From Clostridium gallinarum (GTDB taxonomy: Bacteria; Bacillota; Clostridia; Clostridiales; Clostridiaceae): a stretch of 37,396 nucleotides of DNA. Of the stretch, positions 1-9,302 are shown one piece after another. The position numbers were made by a program, and so were the translations under genes. The stretch spans positions 1-37,396 of the forward strand of contig NZ_JACSQZ010000034.1 in assembly GCF_014836325.1 (NCBI RefSeq), read 5' to 3'. A model generated the notes under the pieces. That model was not told the DNA's origin, made no database searches, and saw nothing but the letters and a program-made list of their open reading frames with translations. Each line of letters begins with the position of its first letter. Position 1 is the first letter of the stretch.

Positions 1-921
1 CTTATAAATAGGTTTATAATAAATTAAATATTTATTATTTCTTATAAGGAATTTAACATATTCCTTATAAATATACCTTTTTATAATTGGAAATAATAGT
101 ATTACAGCTAAAATAATAGAAATAATCATTAATCCTATATTTAGAAATCTTTCTACTTTTTCTTTTCTTACTTTATCTTTTTCAAAATAACTATTATAAA
201 GATTTTCTATCTTTTCTGGATCTTCACTATTAATTTTATTTATAGTCCTATCAATGGCATTTAATACCTCTTTATTACTTTTATTAGCTGCTATGTATAC
301 TTGTGAATCTATAAATTCATATATTTTTTTATAATTACTTTTCTTATATGCACTATCTAAAATCAAATCAATTGAACCATTATCTAATAATTTATTTATT
401 TCTTCATAGCTATCACCATATACTAATTCTACTTCTATATTGCTAGCTTTAAAGAAATCTAATATCCAATCTGTAGCTCTTTCCCTTATTGCTCCAAATC
501 TTAATCCATTTAATTCATTTAAGTTATATGAATCAATATCTTTATTTGTATATAAAGCAAGTTTTTCAAGTGCTATATGATTTACACTAAATATAACTTT
601 TTCAGCTCTTGAAGGCGTTATAGTTATTCCAAGAGAAAAATCTATTTCTCCACTTGCAATTTTTTCAATAGATTCTAAATTATTAACTAAAACATACTCA
701 TATTTTAAATTCAACTCTTTAGCTATTAAATCAAAAAAATCTACATAATATCCTTTAAATACACCATTTTCATCAACTTCAGCATATGGACTAAAATCAA
801 TTAAACCTACCTTATATACTTTATCCTCAAAATTATTACTTTCTGCTTTTACTATTTTATTCACTGACAAAGTAGAAATCATTATTAACATAAACAAAAA
901 AGCTTTTAAATTTATTTTCAT
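1..921 (-). CDS. Solute-binding domain / EAL protein, paralogue 1 (3' end outside window)
   Basis: The reading frame opens at an ATG (921) preceded by a strong AAGGAGG and runs to base 1 without a stop, so the C-terminus is missing. The 307 visible codons show a signal peptide (starts MKINLKAFLF), a periplasmic-type solute-binding domain (about residues 35-245; motifs VGLIDFSPYA, GYYVDFFDLIAKEL, GLRFGAIRE, YNSYFEKD), one membrane helix (about 258-280) and then YLIYYKPIYK. That last string aligns with the first EAL-domain strand (YLLHYQPIYD) of the gene upstream, so an EAL domain probably follows. The Gln normal in YQPI is Lys here, so phosphodiesterase activity is uncertain. It is probably co-transcribed with 945-2549, 23 bases away. 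Proposed role, from domain families: senses an extracellular small ligand such as an amino acid and adjusts cyclic-di-GMP. Confidence 0.85.
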   Translation of the reverse strand, partial: MKINLKAFLFMLIMISTLSVNKIVKAESNNFEDKVYKVGLIDFSPYAEVDENGVFKGYYVDFFDLIAKELNLKYEYVLVNNLESIEKIASGEIDFSLGITITPSRAEKVIFSVNHIALEKLALYTNKDIDSYNLNELNGLRFGAIRERATDWILDFFKASNIEVELVYGDSYEEINKLLDNGSIDLILDSAYKKSNYKKIYEFIDSQVYIAANKSNKEVLNAIDRTINKINSEDPEKIENLYNSYFEKDKVRKEKVERFLNIGLMIISIILAVILLFPIIKRYIYKEYVKFLIRNNKYLIYYKPIYK

Positions 922-944
922 AACTTCCTCCTTAGAAATATAAA

Positions 945-2549
945 TTATAAAGCTTTAATTGCTTCTATTTCCATAGGCTTATTATAAAAATATCCTTGTA
1001 CAAACACATTTTTACTATTAAAGCTTTTTATTATATTATCTTGTTCTTTACTCTCTATCCCTTCTAAAACAACAGATTTTTCACATTTCTCCGCTACCCT
1101 TAATATAAATAATATAGTTTCATTTTTTATTAAATGCTTTCCTAGTCCATCTACAAATTTTTTATCAACCTTTATAATATCTGCATCTAACTTTTCCAAA
1201 ACATCTAAATTGGAATACTCTGTTCCAAAATCGTCTATAGCTATTTTAAAACCTGCATTTTTTAACCTAGATATATTGTTCATTATTTTATGTAAATCTT
1301 TTATTCCTACTCTCTCTACTATTTCTAAACAAATACTATTACTCTCTAATTTAGATTTCTTTAATATTTCTATAGCTTTGTCTACAAATTTATTGCTTTG
1401 AATTTCATCTATTGATAAATTAAGAGAAATATAGAAATTATCCTCAGTACTATTTGTGTATTTATAAATGTTTTTATAATCTTTTACTACCTTATTAATT
1501 ATCCATATAGTTACATCAAATAACATATTATTTCTCTCAATTTCAGGTATAAACTTGGCTGGTGATATTATATTTCCCTTTTTGTCTTTTAATCTTAATA
1601 ATCCCTCAAAGCCTACTATTTTTTCTTTTATAGGATCATATATTGGTTGATAATGTAATAAATATCTATTCTCTTTTAATCTTTTATTTATTTTCTTCCT
1701 TTTAAATATTTTTACCAAATATGGAATTCCGTAACTAATAAATAGTATCGTGAAAATTATACTTACAATAGATATTAATATTAATAATCTTTTCTCTATG
1801 TTTTCTCCACCTTTATCAAAGTAGCTATTATAAAGCTTTTCTATAGGATTGTCTTCATCTCTATTACATTCTGCTATTGCTTCATCTATTTTCGCTAATA
1901 AATCCTCACTTTCTTTATTAGCTGCTATATAAACTTGATCTCCTATAAATTCATATATTTTTTTATATCTGTTATTGCTAAAATTACTATCAACCATTAA
2001 ATCTATTTTATCATCTTCCATAAACTCTTTTAATTCAGAATAATCCTTACCTACTACTGGAACAACATTTATACTAATAGCTTTAAAAAAATTAAAAACC
2101 CATTGTGACTTAACATTTTCAGCAATATATCCAAATCTTAATCCATTTAAATTTTCAAAATTAACAGAGTCTATTTTATTTTTATTACTGTAAAGTGCAA
2201 ACCCCTCTAATGCAATACTATTTTTATTAAAAATAAACTTCTCCATTCTATCTTTTGTTATAGATGCTCCTAGAATTATATCTACATTTCTATTTTCTAA
2301 ATTAGATAACCAATCTTTCATCTCACCTAAAACATATTCAACTTCAATATTCATTTTTTTAGAAATCAAATCAAATAATTCTACATAATACCCTTCTAAT
2401 TCACCTTTAGAATTTAAATAAGCATATGGTTCTAAAGGAAATAATCCAACTTTAACAACATCATTTTTCTCTTCTGCATAAACATTTTTAGGTACTATGG
2501 TATTTATAATAAATATAACTAATAAAATAATAAATATCTTTTTATACAA
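945..2549 (-). CDS. Membrane protein with extracellular solute-binding (SBP_bac_3-like) domain and cytoplasmic EAL phosphodiesterase domain
   Basis: Order of parts: signal peptide or first helix; solute-binding domain (about 30-245); membrane helix (about 255-280); EAL domain to the C-terminus. EAL signatures are present and look catalytically complete: GFEGLLRL (the E of EAL, with Gly for Ala), SLNLS, LEIVE, IAIDDFGT, IKVDKKFV, VLEGIE and VQGYFYNKP. There is no GGDEF domain. Predicted reaction: c-di-GMP to pGpG, controlled by a ligand bound outside the cell. The frame can extend to a GTG at 2558, but that GTG is part of the Shine-Dalgarno sequence AAAGGTG. The TTG at 2549, six bases after it, is the better start (MYKKIFII...). 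Its paralogue follows immediately, suggesting a tandem duplication. The ligand cannot be read from the sequence. Confidence 0.9.
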   Translation of the reverse strand: MYKKIFIILLVIFIINTIVPKNVYAEEKNDVVKVGLFPLEPYAYLNSKGELEGYYVELFDLISKKMNIEVEYVLGEMKDWLSNLENRNVDIILGASITKDRMEKFIFNKNSIALEGFALYSNKNKIDSVNFENLNGLRFGYIAENVKSQWVFNFFKAISINVVPVVGKDYSELKEFMEDDKIDLMVDSNFSNNRYKKIYEFIGDQVYIAANKESEDLLAKIDEAIAECNRDEDNPIEKLYNSYFDKGGENIEKRLLILISIVSIIFTILFISYGIPYLVKIFKRKKINKRLKENRYLLHYQPIYDPIKEKIVGFEGLLRLKDKKGNIISPAKFIPEIERNNMLFDVTIWIINKVVKDYKNIYKYTNSTEDNFYISLNLSIDEIQSNKFVDKAIEILKKSKLESNSICLEIVERVGIKDLHKIMNNISRLKNAGFKIAIDDFGTEYSNLDVLEKLDADIIKVDKKFVDGLGKHLIKNETILFILRVAEKCEKSVVLEGIESKEQDNIIKSFNSKNVFVQGYFYNKPMEIEAIKAL

Positions 2550-2610
2550 ATAAATCACCTTTGTTTTACTCTATAATTATTCTAATTTTAACCAATTTTT
2601 AATCAGAGTA

Positions 2611-2639
2611 ATTATATCATATACTGTTAGATTATGCTA
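2611..2639 (-). promoter_or_regulatory. Candidate promoter for the EAL gene pair
   Basis: On the minus strand a perfect TATAAT -10 (plus-strand attata, 2611-2616) lies 17 bases from a poor -35, TAGCAT. It sits about 65 bases upstream of the TTG start and downstream of the terminator at 2645-2678. The -35 is weak, so the call is tentative. Confidence 0.4.
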
Positions 2640-2644
2640 TTATA

Positions 2645-2678
2645 AAAATAAGCGAAGTTAAAAAACTTCGCTTATTTT
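2645..2678 (-). terminator. Rho-independent terminator of the lyase pseudogene
   Basis: The arms AAAATAAGCGAAGTT (2645-2659) and AACTTCGCTTATTTT (2664-2678) pair perfectly around a 4-base loop and are flanked by T-runs on either strand. The stop codon of the decayed lyase gene (2672-2674) lies inside the stem. Confidence 0.75.
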
Positions 2679-5661
2679 CTTTTTCTTAACATGAACCCTT
2701 TAGAAATGAGTAATGCTACAAATCCACATAAAGTAAATGTTGAAGCTCCTCCTGTTATAGGTAATTTACTATTAGACGCTTCATTATTATTACCTATATT
2801 ATTTTCAAAAGATTCATTGTTATTGTCATTATTACTCTCAGATGATTCATTATTATTAAAATTATTATTATTTTTTAGCTTTAGATTATCTATTGCATTT
2901 CTTAAAACCTCTACAGCACTATCAATTTCTTTTTGACTTGAATTTCTATCTTCGTTTATTTTTTTGCACTATTTAATGCAAGCTCAAAATTACTTAAGCT
3001 ATCCTTTGTATATTTTTCCGAAAAAATATTTTCTCCTTCTTTTATAATTTTTAAAATTTCTACTCTTAAAACTTTTTCAAGCTCACTAATAGCTTTTTTT
3101 AACTCTAAAATTGCATTATCAATCTCCTGTTGATTAGCATCATCAGAAAGTTTCTCTACACTTAATAATACTGTTATCATATTATTCCAACTTTTAGCTA
3201 TATAATCACTTTCATTTAATTCTTTTGCTTCTGAAATAATTGTTTTTAAATCCTCAATAGTCCTTAGTTGGAAAGTTGCCTAAAATGAAGCTCTATTTGC
3301 TGATTTTGTATTAACTCTAATGTCTATTTTATCTTCATTTATATCCATAGCTATTCTTTCATCACTCGTTATTAATTTTGCATTAGGAATCTTTAACACT
3401 AAATGTATTTGTTCTAATCCAAAAGTAGGATCAGATACAGATAACTTCAGTGTATTATTTTCTTCTTCTACCATTAAGATGCTTGATTAAACGATGTAAT
3501 ATTTCCAACTGTTCTTTCTTCATTATCGAAAAAATTATATCCTGTAATATTTAAATCAGTTTGCTCTAAAGCATGAACAGATTCGCTATTTACTAATATA
3601 TTTATCTTAGGATTTTCAGCATAATTACTTGTCATCTCCTTATCAAAATTAGGTAAAATAACATATGCATAGCTATCCTTTTCTTCACCACTACTATGAT
3701 TGTATGTTAGTGTTGTAAATTGTGTTGTAACTTCTTTATCTGAATTTGCTTGTCTAATATCTCTTAGATTGGCAGTTCTCAATTCATTATTTATATTGAT
3801 TTCTTTGCTATTCTGGAAGTAATAACCAATATTAGAATTATGCGAATCCGTTGAATAACTTATCCAATCTAAGTTGTTATATTTTCCATTTTCTAAAATA
3901 CTTATATCATTAGAATCCTTACTCTTACCTTCTAAAACTACATTTTCAGATTCTAGTGACATAGGATTATCTAAAGTAGTAGTAACTCCTCTTTTAAGAT
4001 CATCAATTATATTAGATCCTACTACAACAATTTCATCCTCAAACATAAACCAAGATTTATTTGCATTACAATTTTTATAAACTACAAAATCATCTGGTAA
4101 TAAACCTAATTGTTTAGCTGCATATGCATTATCATCGCCAAGTTGCATAGCAGAAGTTCCATAAGTATCAAGAGTTGTTCCACCTGAATAATTATTTGTT
4201 CCTGGTAAATGGTATGAATCAACAGTTGCGATATAATTTACTCCATAAGATTCAGTTTGATTATTTCCTGATTGATATAAGTAAAAAGCCCCATCCCCTT
4301 GGAACCAAGGTTTTAAATTCTCCCCACTCATATACTCATATTTTGATATGCGCCTTGAACTTCTTGAAACTACAAACGAATATCCTTCTCTAGAACGAAC
4401 TGTTTTTTCCCATAATATTGAAATCTATTATTGATTTAAGAGAAACAAATCCATTAGTTGATATAGAAACTTTACTTACATCATTAATATACTTTATATA
4501 TGACTTTAAAGTCTTTGCTTTTTCTTCATCCATGGCTTCACTTAATTGAGTCATACATTCTACAATATCAACTGTATCAGCATATCCTGTAGTTACTATC
4601 GAAATTCCTCTTCCTTTAACTATCTCCATCATATATCCCTCATATATAACTGGTGCAAAAGCTTCATATATTCACAGTTCCATTTTATCTATTAAATCTT
4701 CATTACTCCATCTACTTCCATTTAAAGTAGAAATAACTTGCATACTTCTTTGAAGTAATACTTTACTATAATATCCTGTATATGAAACTCTATTATGTTG
4801 TATAAAGGATCCATCGGTTACACCATTAACTATATTATTAGGATCAATAGTCTCATAAATAGTCATCATATCACTTACTGCTTTTTCTATTCTTTTATCA
4901 TCTTTTACCAAAGTCCCTTGAATTATTTTATTGAATTCTATATCAGCTAAATTAGAACCAGTATGGAAACGACTTTTTAAATCTATATCCCCATTTGTAT
5001 TTCCATCTATTAATCCACCACGAATATAATTATCCATTTAAGAAATATATAAAGTAATAAGTTCTGGATTTAAAGAATTTATTTCATCTTCTAAAAGCAT
5101 TAAAGTTTTAGTAATATTCTGAGGCATACCTATTTCCCAATGATATCAATTTCCGTAATATCCTTCAGAAGTTTTTGAGTAATAATTTGTATATAACCAC
5201 TCTAAGCCTTGTATTATTTTATTTCTTAGATCTTCATTTTTATAATAAGTATTACCTTCTAAGCTAACACTATATAAAAGTGCCATTTCATATAATTTTA
5301 AATAGCTACTGTTCAAATTATCGGCTTTTTCTTGATTGTTTAATGGAAGTCCTCTAAATAATGTGTCTTCTTATTTGATATATTCGTTTAGATCTGATAT
5401 GCCTTTTTTTATTATATTATTTATCTTAGAATTTAATAATGAATTGGAATTAATCTCTTCTGTCCCTACTAAAAAGGCATTATAATTGTTTTTTATAGTC
5501 TAAAAATCATTTTCAACTTTATTTACCTCTTTCGCCAAAACTTCAGAGCTAATAGTATATTTGTTTTCTTCTTTAACTATATTGACAGTATCTAGAACCG
5601 TAGGCGTTGCATAAGTTGTTGATAAAAGCAACGCAATTCCTGTTATAAATTCATTATTCAT
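2672..5661 (-). pseudogene. Decayed LPXTG-anchored polysaccharide lyase family 8 (hyaluronate/chondroitin lyase type)
   Basis: Fragments follow PL8 order: signal-like start MNNEFITGIALLLSTT (ATG at 5661); helical domain with YHWEIGMP, RFHTGSNLADIEFN and SFIQHNRVSYTGYYS, which keeps the Asn, His and Tyr positions expected for catalysis; APVIYEGYMMEI; then the beta domain GENLKPWFQGDGAFYLY and SWFMFEDEIVVVGSNI; FIVAR-like helices; Asn-rich spacer; LPITG, hydrophobic stretch and RKRK tail. In-frame stops: TAG 5500-5502, TAA 5371-5373, TGA 5146-5148, TAA 5038-5040, TGA 4672-4674, TAG 3280-3282. Frameshifts: near 4410 (A-run), near 3476, and in the A-run near 2960. The TGA in YYGN-stop-YHWEIG sits where the family usually has Trp. 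The intact form would be a wall-anchored eliminase releasing unsaturated disaccharides, the feedstock for the operon upstream. Recoding is unlikely because neighbouring genes are uninterrupted. Confidence 0.93.
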
Positions 5662-5701
5662 ACTATCCCCCCAGATTCAAATTATTTTTAAATCGACAGT
5701 C

Positions 5702-5715
5702 GGAATACGTTTACA
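5702..5715 (-). promoter_or_regulatory. Possible cre (CcpA) site upstream of the lyase pseudogene
   Basis: The minus-strand TGTAAACGTATTCC matches the catabolite-responsive consensus TGWNANCGNTNWCA with two mismatches, about 40 bases before the lyase start. If real, the lyase was once under glucose repression. A two-mismatch site is weak evidence. Confidence 0.3.
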
Positions 5716-5728
5716 TTTTCTTTTTAAT

Positions 5729-5762
5729 AAAAAACTTACTAAGATTAATTAGTAAGTTTTTT
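5729..5762 (-). terminator. Terminator of the GAG-disaccharide operon
   Basis: A perfect 14-bp AT-rich stem (AAAAAACTTACTAA / TTAGTAAGTTTTTT, loop of 6) begins about 14 bases after the stop at 5776 and ends in a T-run on the minus strand. It closes the transcript that starts at gntR. Confidence 0.85.
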
Positions 5763-5775
5763 ATCCATTATATAA

Positions 5776-6573
5776 CTATTTCCCTAAATCAATCCATCCC
5801 CAAGCTTCAATTTGTGTCAATGCTGGGAATTCTGATTCATCATCATTTTTTATTAAGTTTGATAATTTTATCCACTCAACCTTAGATTCTGGAATATCAA
5901 AATATTGACACTCTGTATTATTAGTTGTTTCAAATATCATTTCTTCTCCATTTGATAATGATAATTTAACACTTATCCAATAACTATCATGCGGATAATC
6001 TGCTCTTAAAAATAAACCTATTTTATTTATTAAAACTTCTCTTCCAAACTCAATAGTTATCTCCGCATCCTTTTGTTTGTTTATTCCCCAAGATTGATAT
6101 GGCCATCTACCATGTCCATCAGTTACACAAATACCATCTATCGCATTACTTGCAAAGAATACAGATTCATTTCTAGTTTCTACATTTGCTAATGCATGAG
6201 GATAAACACCAATTGCATTCTTTTGATCTGAAGGATTCAAAGCTACATTTCTATATTGCTTCAATTCTTCTTTGCTAGGTTTCTCAACTGAAAAATAATG
6301 TCTATCTCCTTCAAAAGCACCAATTGGATAAGCTACCTTAGCTTCTTCAGTAAAAGGAAATTCATAATTCATTTCAGTACCTTTAAAATAAACTAATGAT
6401 TTATCAATACATTTATTTATCTTAACCCATAAATATTCTCCTGGATTAGAGTTTATAATTCTTACTAAAGCTCCATCATCTAGAGTTCCCTTATATCCTA
6501 AATATACACGGTCTTCACTAAATGCTTCTTTAATTATCTCTCCACTTCCAGAAACTAATTGAATTTTTAACAT
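5776..6573 (-). CDS. Cytosolic protein with C-terminal galactose-binding-like fold, end of the GAG operon
   Basis: 265 residues, no signal peptide. The frame extends upstream to 6645, but that would overlap the heparinase-like gene; the ATG at 6573 has AAAGGAG nine bases before it and starts MLKIQLVSGSG. The N-terminal half (about 1-100) is beta-rich with no motif I recognise. The C-terminal half (about 120-260) resembles a discoidin/CBM32-like jelly roll: NVALNPSDQKN, FFASNAIDG, WPYQSWGINKQKDAEITIEFGRE, KIGLFLRADYPHDSYW, IEAWGW. It is last in the operon, 37 bases after the heparinase-like gene. From memory, pneumococcal hyaluronan loci carry a gene of unknown role in a similar place. It may bind the oligosaccharide or assist the lyase; no catalytic residues can be named. 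Confidence 0.8.
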   Translation of the reverse strand: MLKIQLVSGSGEIIKEAFSEDRVYLGYKGTLDDGALVRIINSNPGEYLWVKINKCIDKSLVYFKGTEMNYEFPFTEEAKVAYPIGAFEGDRHYFSVEKPSKEELKQYRNVALNPSDQKNAIGVYPHALANVETRNESVFFASNAIDGICVTDGHGRWPYQSWGINKQKDAEITIEFGREVLINKIGLFLRADYPHDSYWISVKLSLSNGEEMIFETTNNTECQYFDIPESKVEWIKLSNLIKNDDESEFPALTQIEAWGWIDLGK

Positions 6574-6610
6574 ATTACTATACTCCTTTTTACTATTAAT
6601 TAAAGCTATA

Positions 6611-8596
6611 TTATAAAAGCTTAATTCTCTTATTATCTTTATCAAAGACAGTTAATTTTCCAAAGATTCCTTGTCCTTTTTCACTATAATAAATCTTATC
6701 ACCTTTAAAAGTATCAAAAGCACAATAGAATATTGAAAACTCATCATCACTATTTAAGCTTTTCACTTCAAAACCCACCATCTTATCCTTCTCAGCTTCT
6801 TCTGATTTACCATTTTGATGAACATATAAATTTTTAATCTCTACAGCATCTTTTTCATAAAAAGCTTCTACTTTAACTCCTCTATCTATAAAAGAAGACG
6901 TAGCTACTAACTTATCATTATTACATAACTGATTATATTTAATAGAGAAAATACTCTTTAATTTAACATAGTTTTCTCCTTCTAAGGATTCTAATACAAA
7001 GCTCATATTATCTGTTTCAATAATTGATTTTTCTCCTGCTTCAACACATTTGGCTGTTGGTTGAAGGTTGTATATTGAACGCCAATTATGCTCACCAGGA
7101 TAATCAATTGCTGTAAATACAATTACAACATTCATTTTATTTTCTATGAAAGCAGTTCTTCTTACTGTATATAAATTTTTCTCTAAGATTTCTCCTCTTT
7201 CATTTTCTTTAATATTAGCTTTTCCAGACCATACACCTTCTAATGCTATATAATTACCTTTTTGGTTATAAGCATTTCCTATTGGATCTTGTACTTCAGC
7301 ATAAGAAGAATCTCCACTAATTTTAAAGTCTTCCTTATTATCAACATCAACAGTATTATGCATCCATTGTTTTTTCAAACCTGTTCTTAATGGCGAATCA
7401 TGCTTATAAGTAAATCTTCCTGGATCATTTACAATATCTTGTTTATTTAAATTAATTGTTAAACTACCAAGAGCTGCATGTCCATGAGCGCTTCCATGCC
7501 TTCCATTAAATAGCGTTATTAAATGATTCTCATCTTTATACGCTAAAAATCCACTATCTATTTGTTTAAAACATCCTTTAACTATAGAACTTTCTAAGTT
7601 GCTATACTTATCCTTATAATTACTTCCAACAAATAATATTCCCTTTTCATTATTTGAAGGAGCCTCAGTTGCTAAACCAAGGCATCTATATATACTATAT
7701 ACATATGAAAAATCAACATTATCACTATCATGTAAAGAAAGTAATTTTTCATTGTGATTTATATAGAACTCTGATGCAGCAACTAAAGGCTTTAATTTTT
7801 CTCTAATATTCATTGGAACACTATGATTTGTATATTCAGCATGCATCATAACATATGCTGTACTTAACACAACTTCATGGTGGTACATAGGACTTTGCTC
7901 CCATTGTACACCATCTTGATAAAATTGAATATCAAGCTGATCTTCTAGCAAGTCCCATGCCCATTTTCTATGCTCATCATCTACAAGCTCTGGGAATAAA
8001 ATTGATACTGATAATACACCTGTAATCAATAAAACTCCCCAATTACTTAACAATTGTTTTGGTGTATAATCCCCATATAAAAATTCAACATGTATTTTTA
8101 GTGATTCTTCAAACTTCTTTATTTCCTCTTCAGTTAATTCTAAATCACTTCCTAAATATACAAGGCTTCTCATCCAGTTAGATAATCTTATACCTGTATC
8201 AAGATTACGCCAAGAATCCTTATTATATTCTGAAGGAATTCCATTATATTTAATGAAGTTAAAAAGATATTCCTTCCACTTCTCTATATACTTTTTATCT
8301 CCAGTAAGTCTATATGCAACTGCTAAATCAATCATAAATCCATTACGATTTAACATATAAGTCCATTCTGGATCTAAATTAGCACTCCTATTCCACTCAA
8401 TTCCATCAAATGTATACGGAATTGAAGTTGCCTCCATATCCATAGGATCATTATAAAGCATTACTTTTTTACAAAGTAAATCACCTTGAAACTTTGCTCT
8501 TTTTATTTCTTTTTTACAATTATCATTAACAAGGTTCTTCCAATTACCTGATAAAAAGTCATTACTATATTTATTAATTAAATCAAAAGTTATCAT
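6611..8596 (-). CDS. Cytosolic heparinase II/III-family protein (oligosaccharide lyase type)
   Basis: 661 residues without a signal peptide. The N-terminal two thirds is an alpha-toroid (YMLNRNGFMIDLAVAYRLTG, SWRNLDTGIRLSNWM, LLSNWGVLLITG, DGVQWEQSPMYHHEV). The C-terminal part has the heparinase II/III beta-sandwich motifs NGRHGSAHGHAALGSLT, NDPGRFTY and WMHNTVDVD. Tyr and His in SPMYHHEV and His in HGHAALG are the expected catalytic candidates. The family cleaves uronic-acid glycans by beta-elimination. With no signal peptide and a place behind a PTS, this one probably acts on imported oligosaccharides, possibly phosphorylated by the PTS. The start ATG has GAGGG six bases upstream. The preceding yajC-like stop is nine bases away. 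The exact substrate is inferred. Confidence 0.88.
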   Translation of the reverse strand: MITFDLINKYSNDFLSGNWKNLVNDNCKKEIKRAKFQGDLLCKKVMLYNDPMDMEATSIPYTFDGIEWNRSANLDPEWTYMLNRNGFMIDLAVAYRLTGDKKYIEKWKEYLFNFIKYNGIPSEYNKDSWRNLDTGIRLSNWMRSLVYLGSDLELTEEEIKKFEESLKIHVEFLYGDYTPKQLLSNWGVLLITGVLSVSILFPELVDDEHRKWAWDLLEDQLDIQFYQDGVQWEQSPMYHHEVVLSTAYVMMHAEYTNHSVPMNIREKLKPLVAASEFYINHNEKLLSLHDSDNVDFSYVYSIYRCLGLATEAPSNNEKGILFVGSNYKDKYSNLESSIVKGCFKQIDSGFLAYKDENHLITLFNGRHGSAHGHAALGSLTINLNKQDIVNDPGRFTYKHDSPLRTGLKKQWMHNTVDVDNKEDFKISGDSSYAEVQDPIGNAYNQKGNYIALEGVWSGKANIKENERGEILEKNLYTVRRTAFIENKMNVVIVFTAIDYPGEHNWRSIYNLQPTAKCVEAGEKSIIETDNMSFVLESLEGENYVKLKSIFSIKYNQLCNNDKLVATSSFIDRGVKVEAFYEKDAVEIKNLYVHQNGKSEEAEKDKMVGFEVKSLNSDDEFSIFYCAFDTFKGDKIYYSEKGQGIFGKLTVFDKDNKRIKLL

Positions 8597-8605
8597 AATT
8601 TACCC

Positions 8606-8878
8606 TCAACTTCTTCCTATAATACTAGATGGCAGAACTTTTATTATAACCCCTTTACTTATTTCAATAGAATAACATTCTTCACTCTTTTCTTTTAAAG
8701 TTCCAAAAATACCAGAGTTTAATACTACCTTATCTCCAGTATTAAGCTTATTAAGAAAATCAGAATGTTTTTTATTATTTTCTTGTATTCCCTTATATTT
8801 AATAATAGGAGATATAATAAAATAAACTAAAAACATTACACCAATCAATACTATAAATATTATATTTTGAGTATTCAT
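8606..8878 (-). CDS. YajC-family membrane protein inside the PTS operon
   Basis: 90 residues: one N-terminal membrane helix (IIFIVLIGVMFLVYFIISPII), then a small charged domain with KLNTGDKVVLNSGIFGTL, the YajC signature (GDxVxTxGGIxG). YajC is normally an accessory of the SecDF translocon. Here it lies two bases after the PTS IIA stop and just before the heparinase-like gene. A YajC-like gene is also found next to the hyaluronan PTS in streptococci. It may therefore be a dedicated helper of this transporter; that role is inferred. Confidence 0.85.
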   Translation of the reverse strand: MNTQNIIFIVLIGVMFLVYFIISPIIKYKGIQENNKKHSDFLNKLNTGDKVVLNSGIFGTLKEKSEECYSIEISKGVIIKVLPSSIIGRS

Positions 8879-8880
8879 AC

Positions 8881-9291
8881 TTACATCATCCTAGGGCATA
8901 ATAAAGTTGTTGTTTCTTTACATTCCTCAATAGAATTAAGTATCGAATCTTGCATTTCATCATCTGATACTTCACCAATACAACATTTCATTGCTAAGTC
9001 TACAACTAAAGCAAGATTAACTCCTGAAATAACATATTGATTTATTTTTCCACCTTCTAATATTAAACGAGCTGCTATTTGATGTGGTGCTCCACCTGTT
9101 AAGTCCGCAAGAACTACCACTTTATCATTATTATCCAATAACTCTTTTAACTTCTTTTCAAAGCCTTCATGTGTTTCGTTTTCATCCAAATCAAAACTAC
9201 ATATATTTTCATTTTTTCCCACTAATAAAGATGCTGCTGATAAAACTCCACTTGGAAAATTACCATGTCCTACAATCACTAATTTATACAT
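8881..9291 (-). CDS. PTS mannose-family EIIA, GAG-disaccharide transporter
   Basis: 136 residues, an EIIA-Man fold. His9 in VIVGHGNFPSG is the phosphoryl acceptor from HPr. LADLTGGAPHQIAARL and YVISGVNLALVV are family motifs. It passes phosphate to the separate IIB encoded at 10930-11430. It lies 11 bases downstream of IID. The order IIB-IIC-IID-IIA after ugl matches GAG-disaccharide PTS loci known from streptococci, which supports unsaturated hyaluronan/chondroitin disaccharides as substrate. Confidence 0.92.
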   Translation of the reverse strand: MYKLVIVGHGNFPSGVLSAASLLVGKNENICSFDLDENETHEGFEKKLKELLDNNDKVVVLADLTGGAPHQIAARLILEGGKINQYVISGVNLALVVDLAMKCCIGEVSDDEMQDSILNSIEECKETTTLLCPRMM

Positions 9292-9302
9292 ATTAAATCC
9301 TC

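Noticed and set aside
2691..2936. 81-codon Leu/Ser-rich frame on the plus strand
   Set aside because: Mirror of the Asn-rich wall spacer of the lyase pseudogene.
2672..5661. Reading the interrupted lyase as stop-codon recoding or several small genes
   Set aside because: The stops are a mix of TAA, TAG and TGA with additional frameshifts, the pieces lack their own ribosome sites, and no neighbouring gene uses internal stops.
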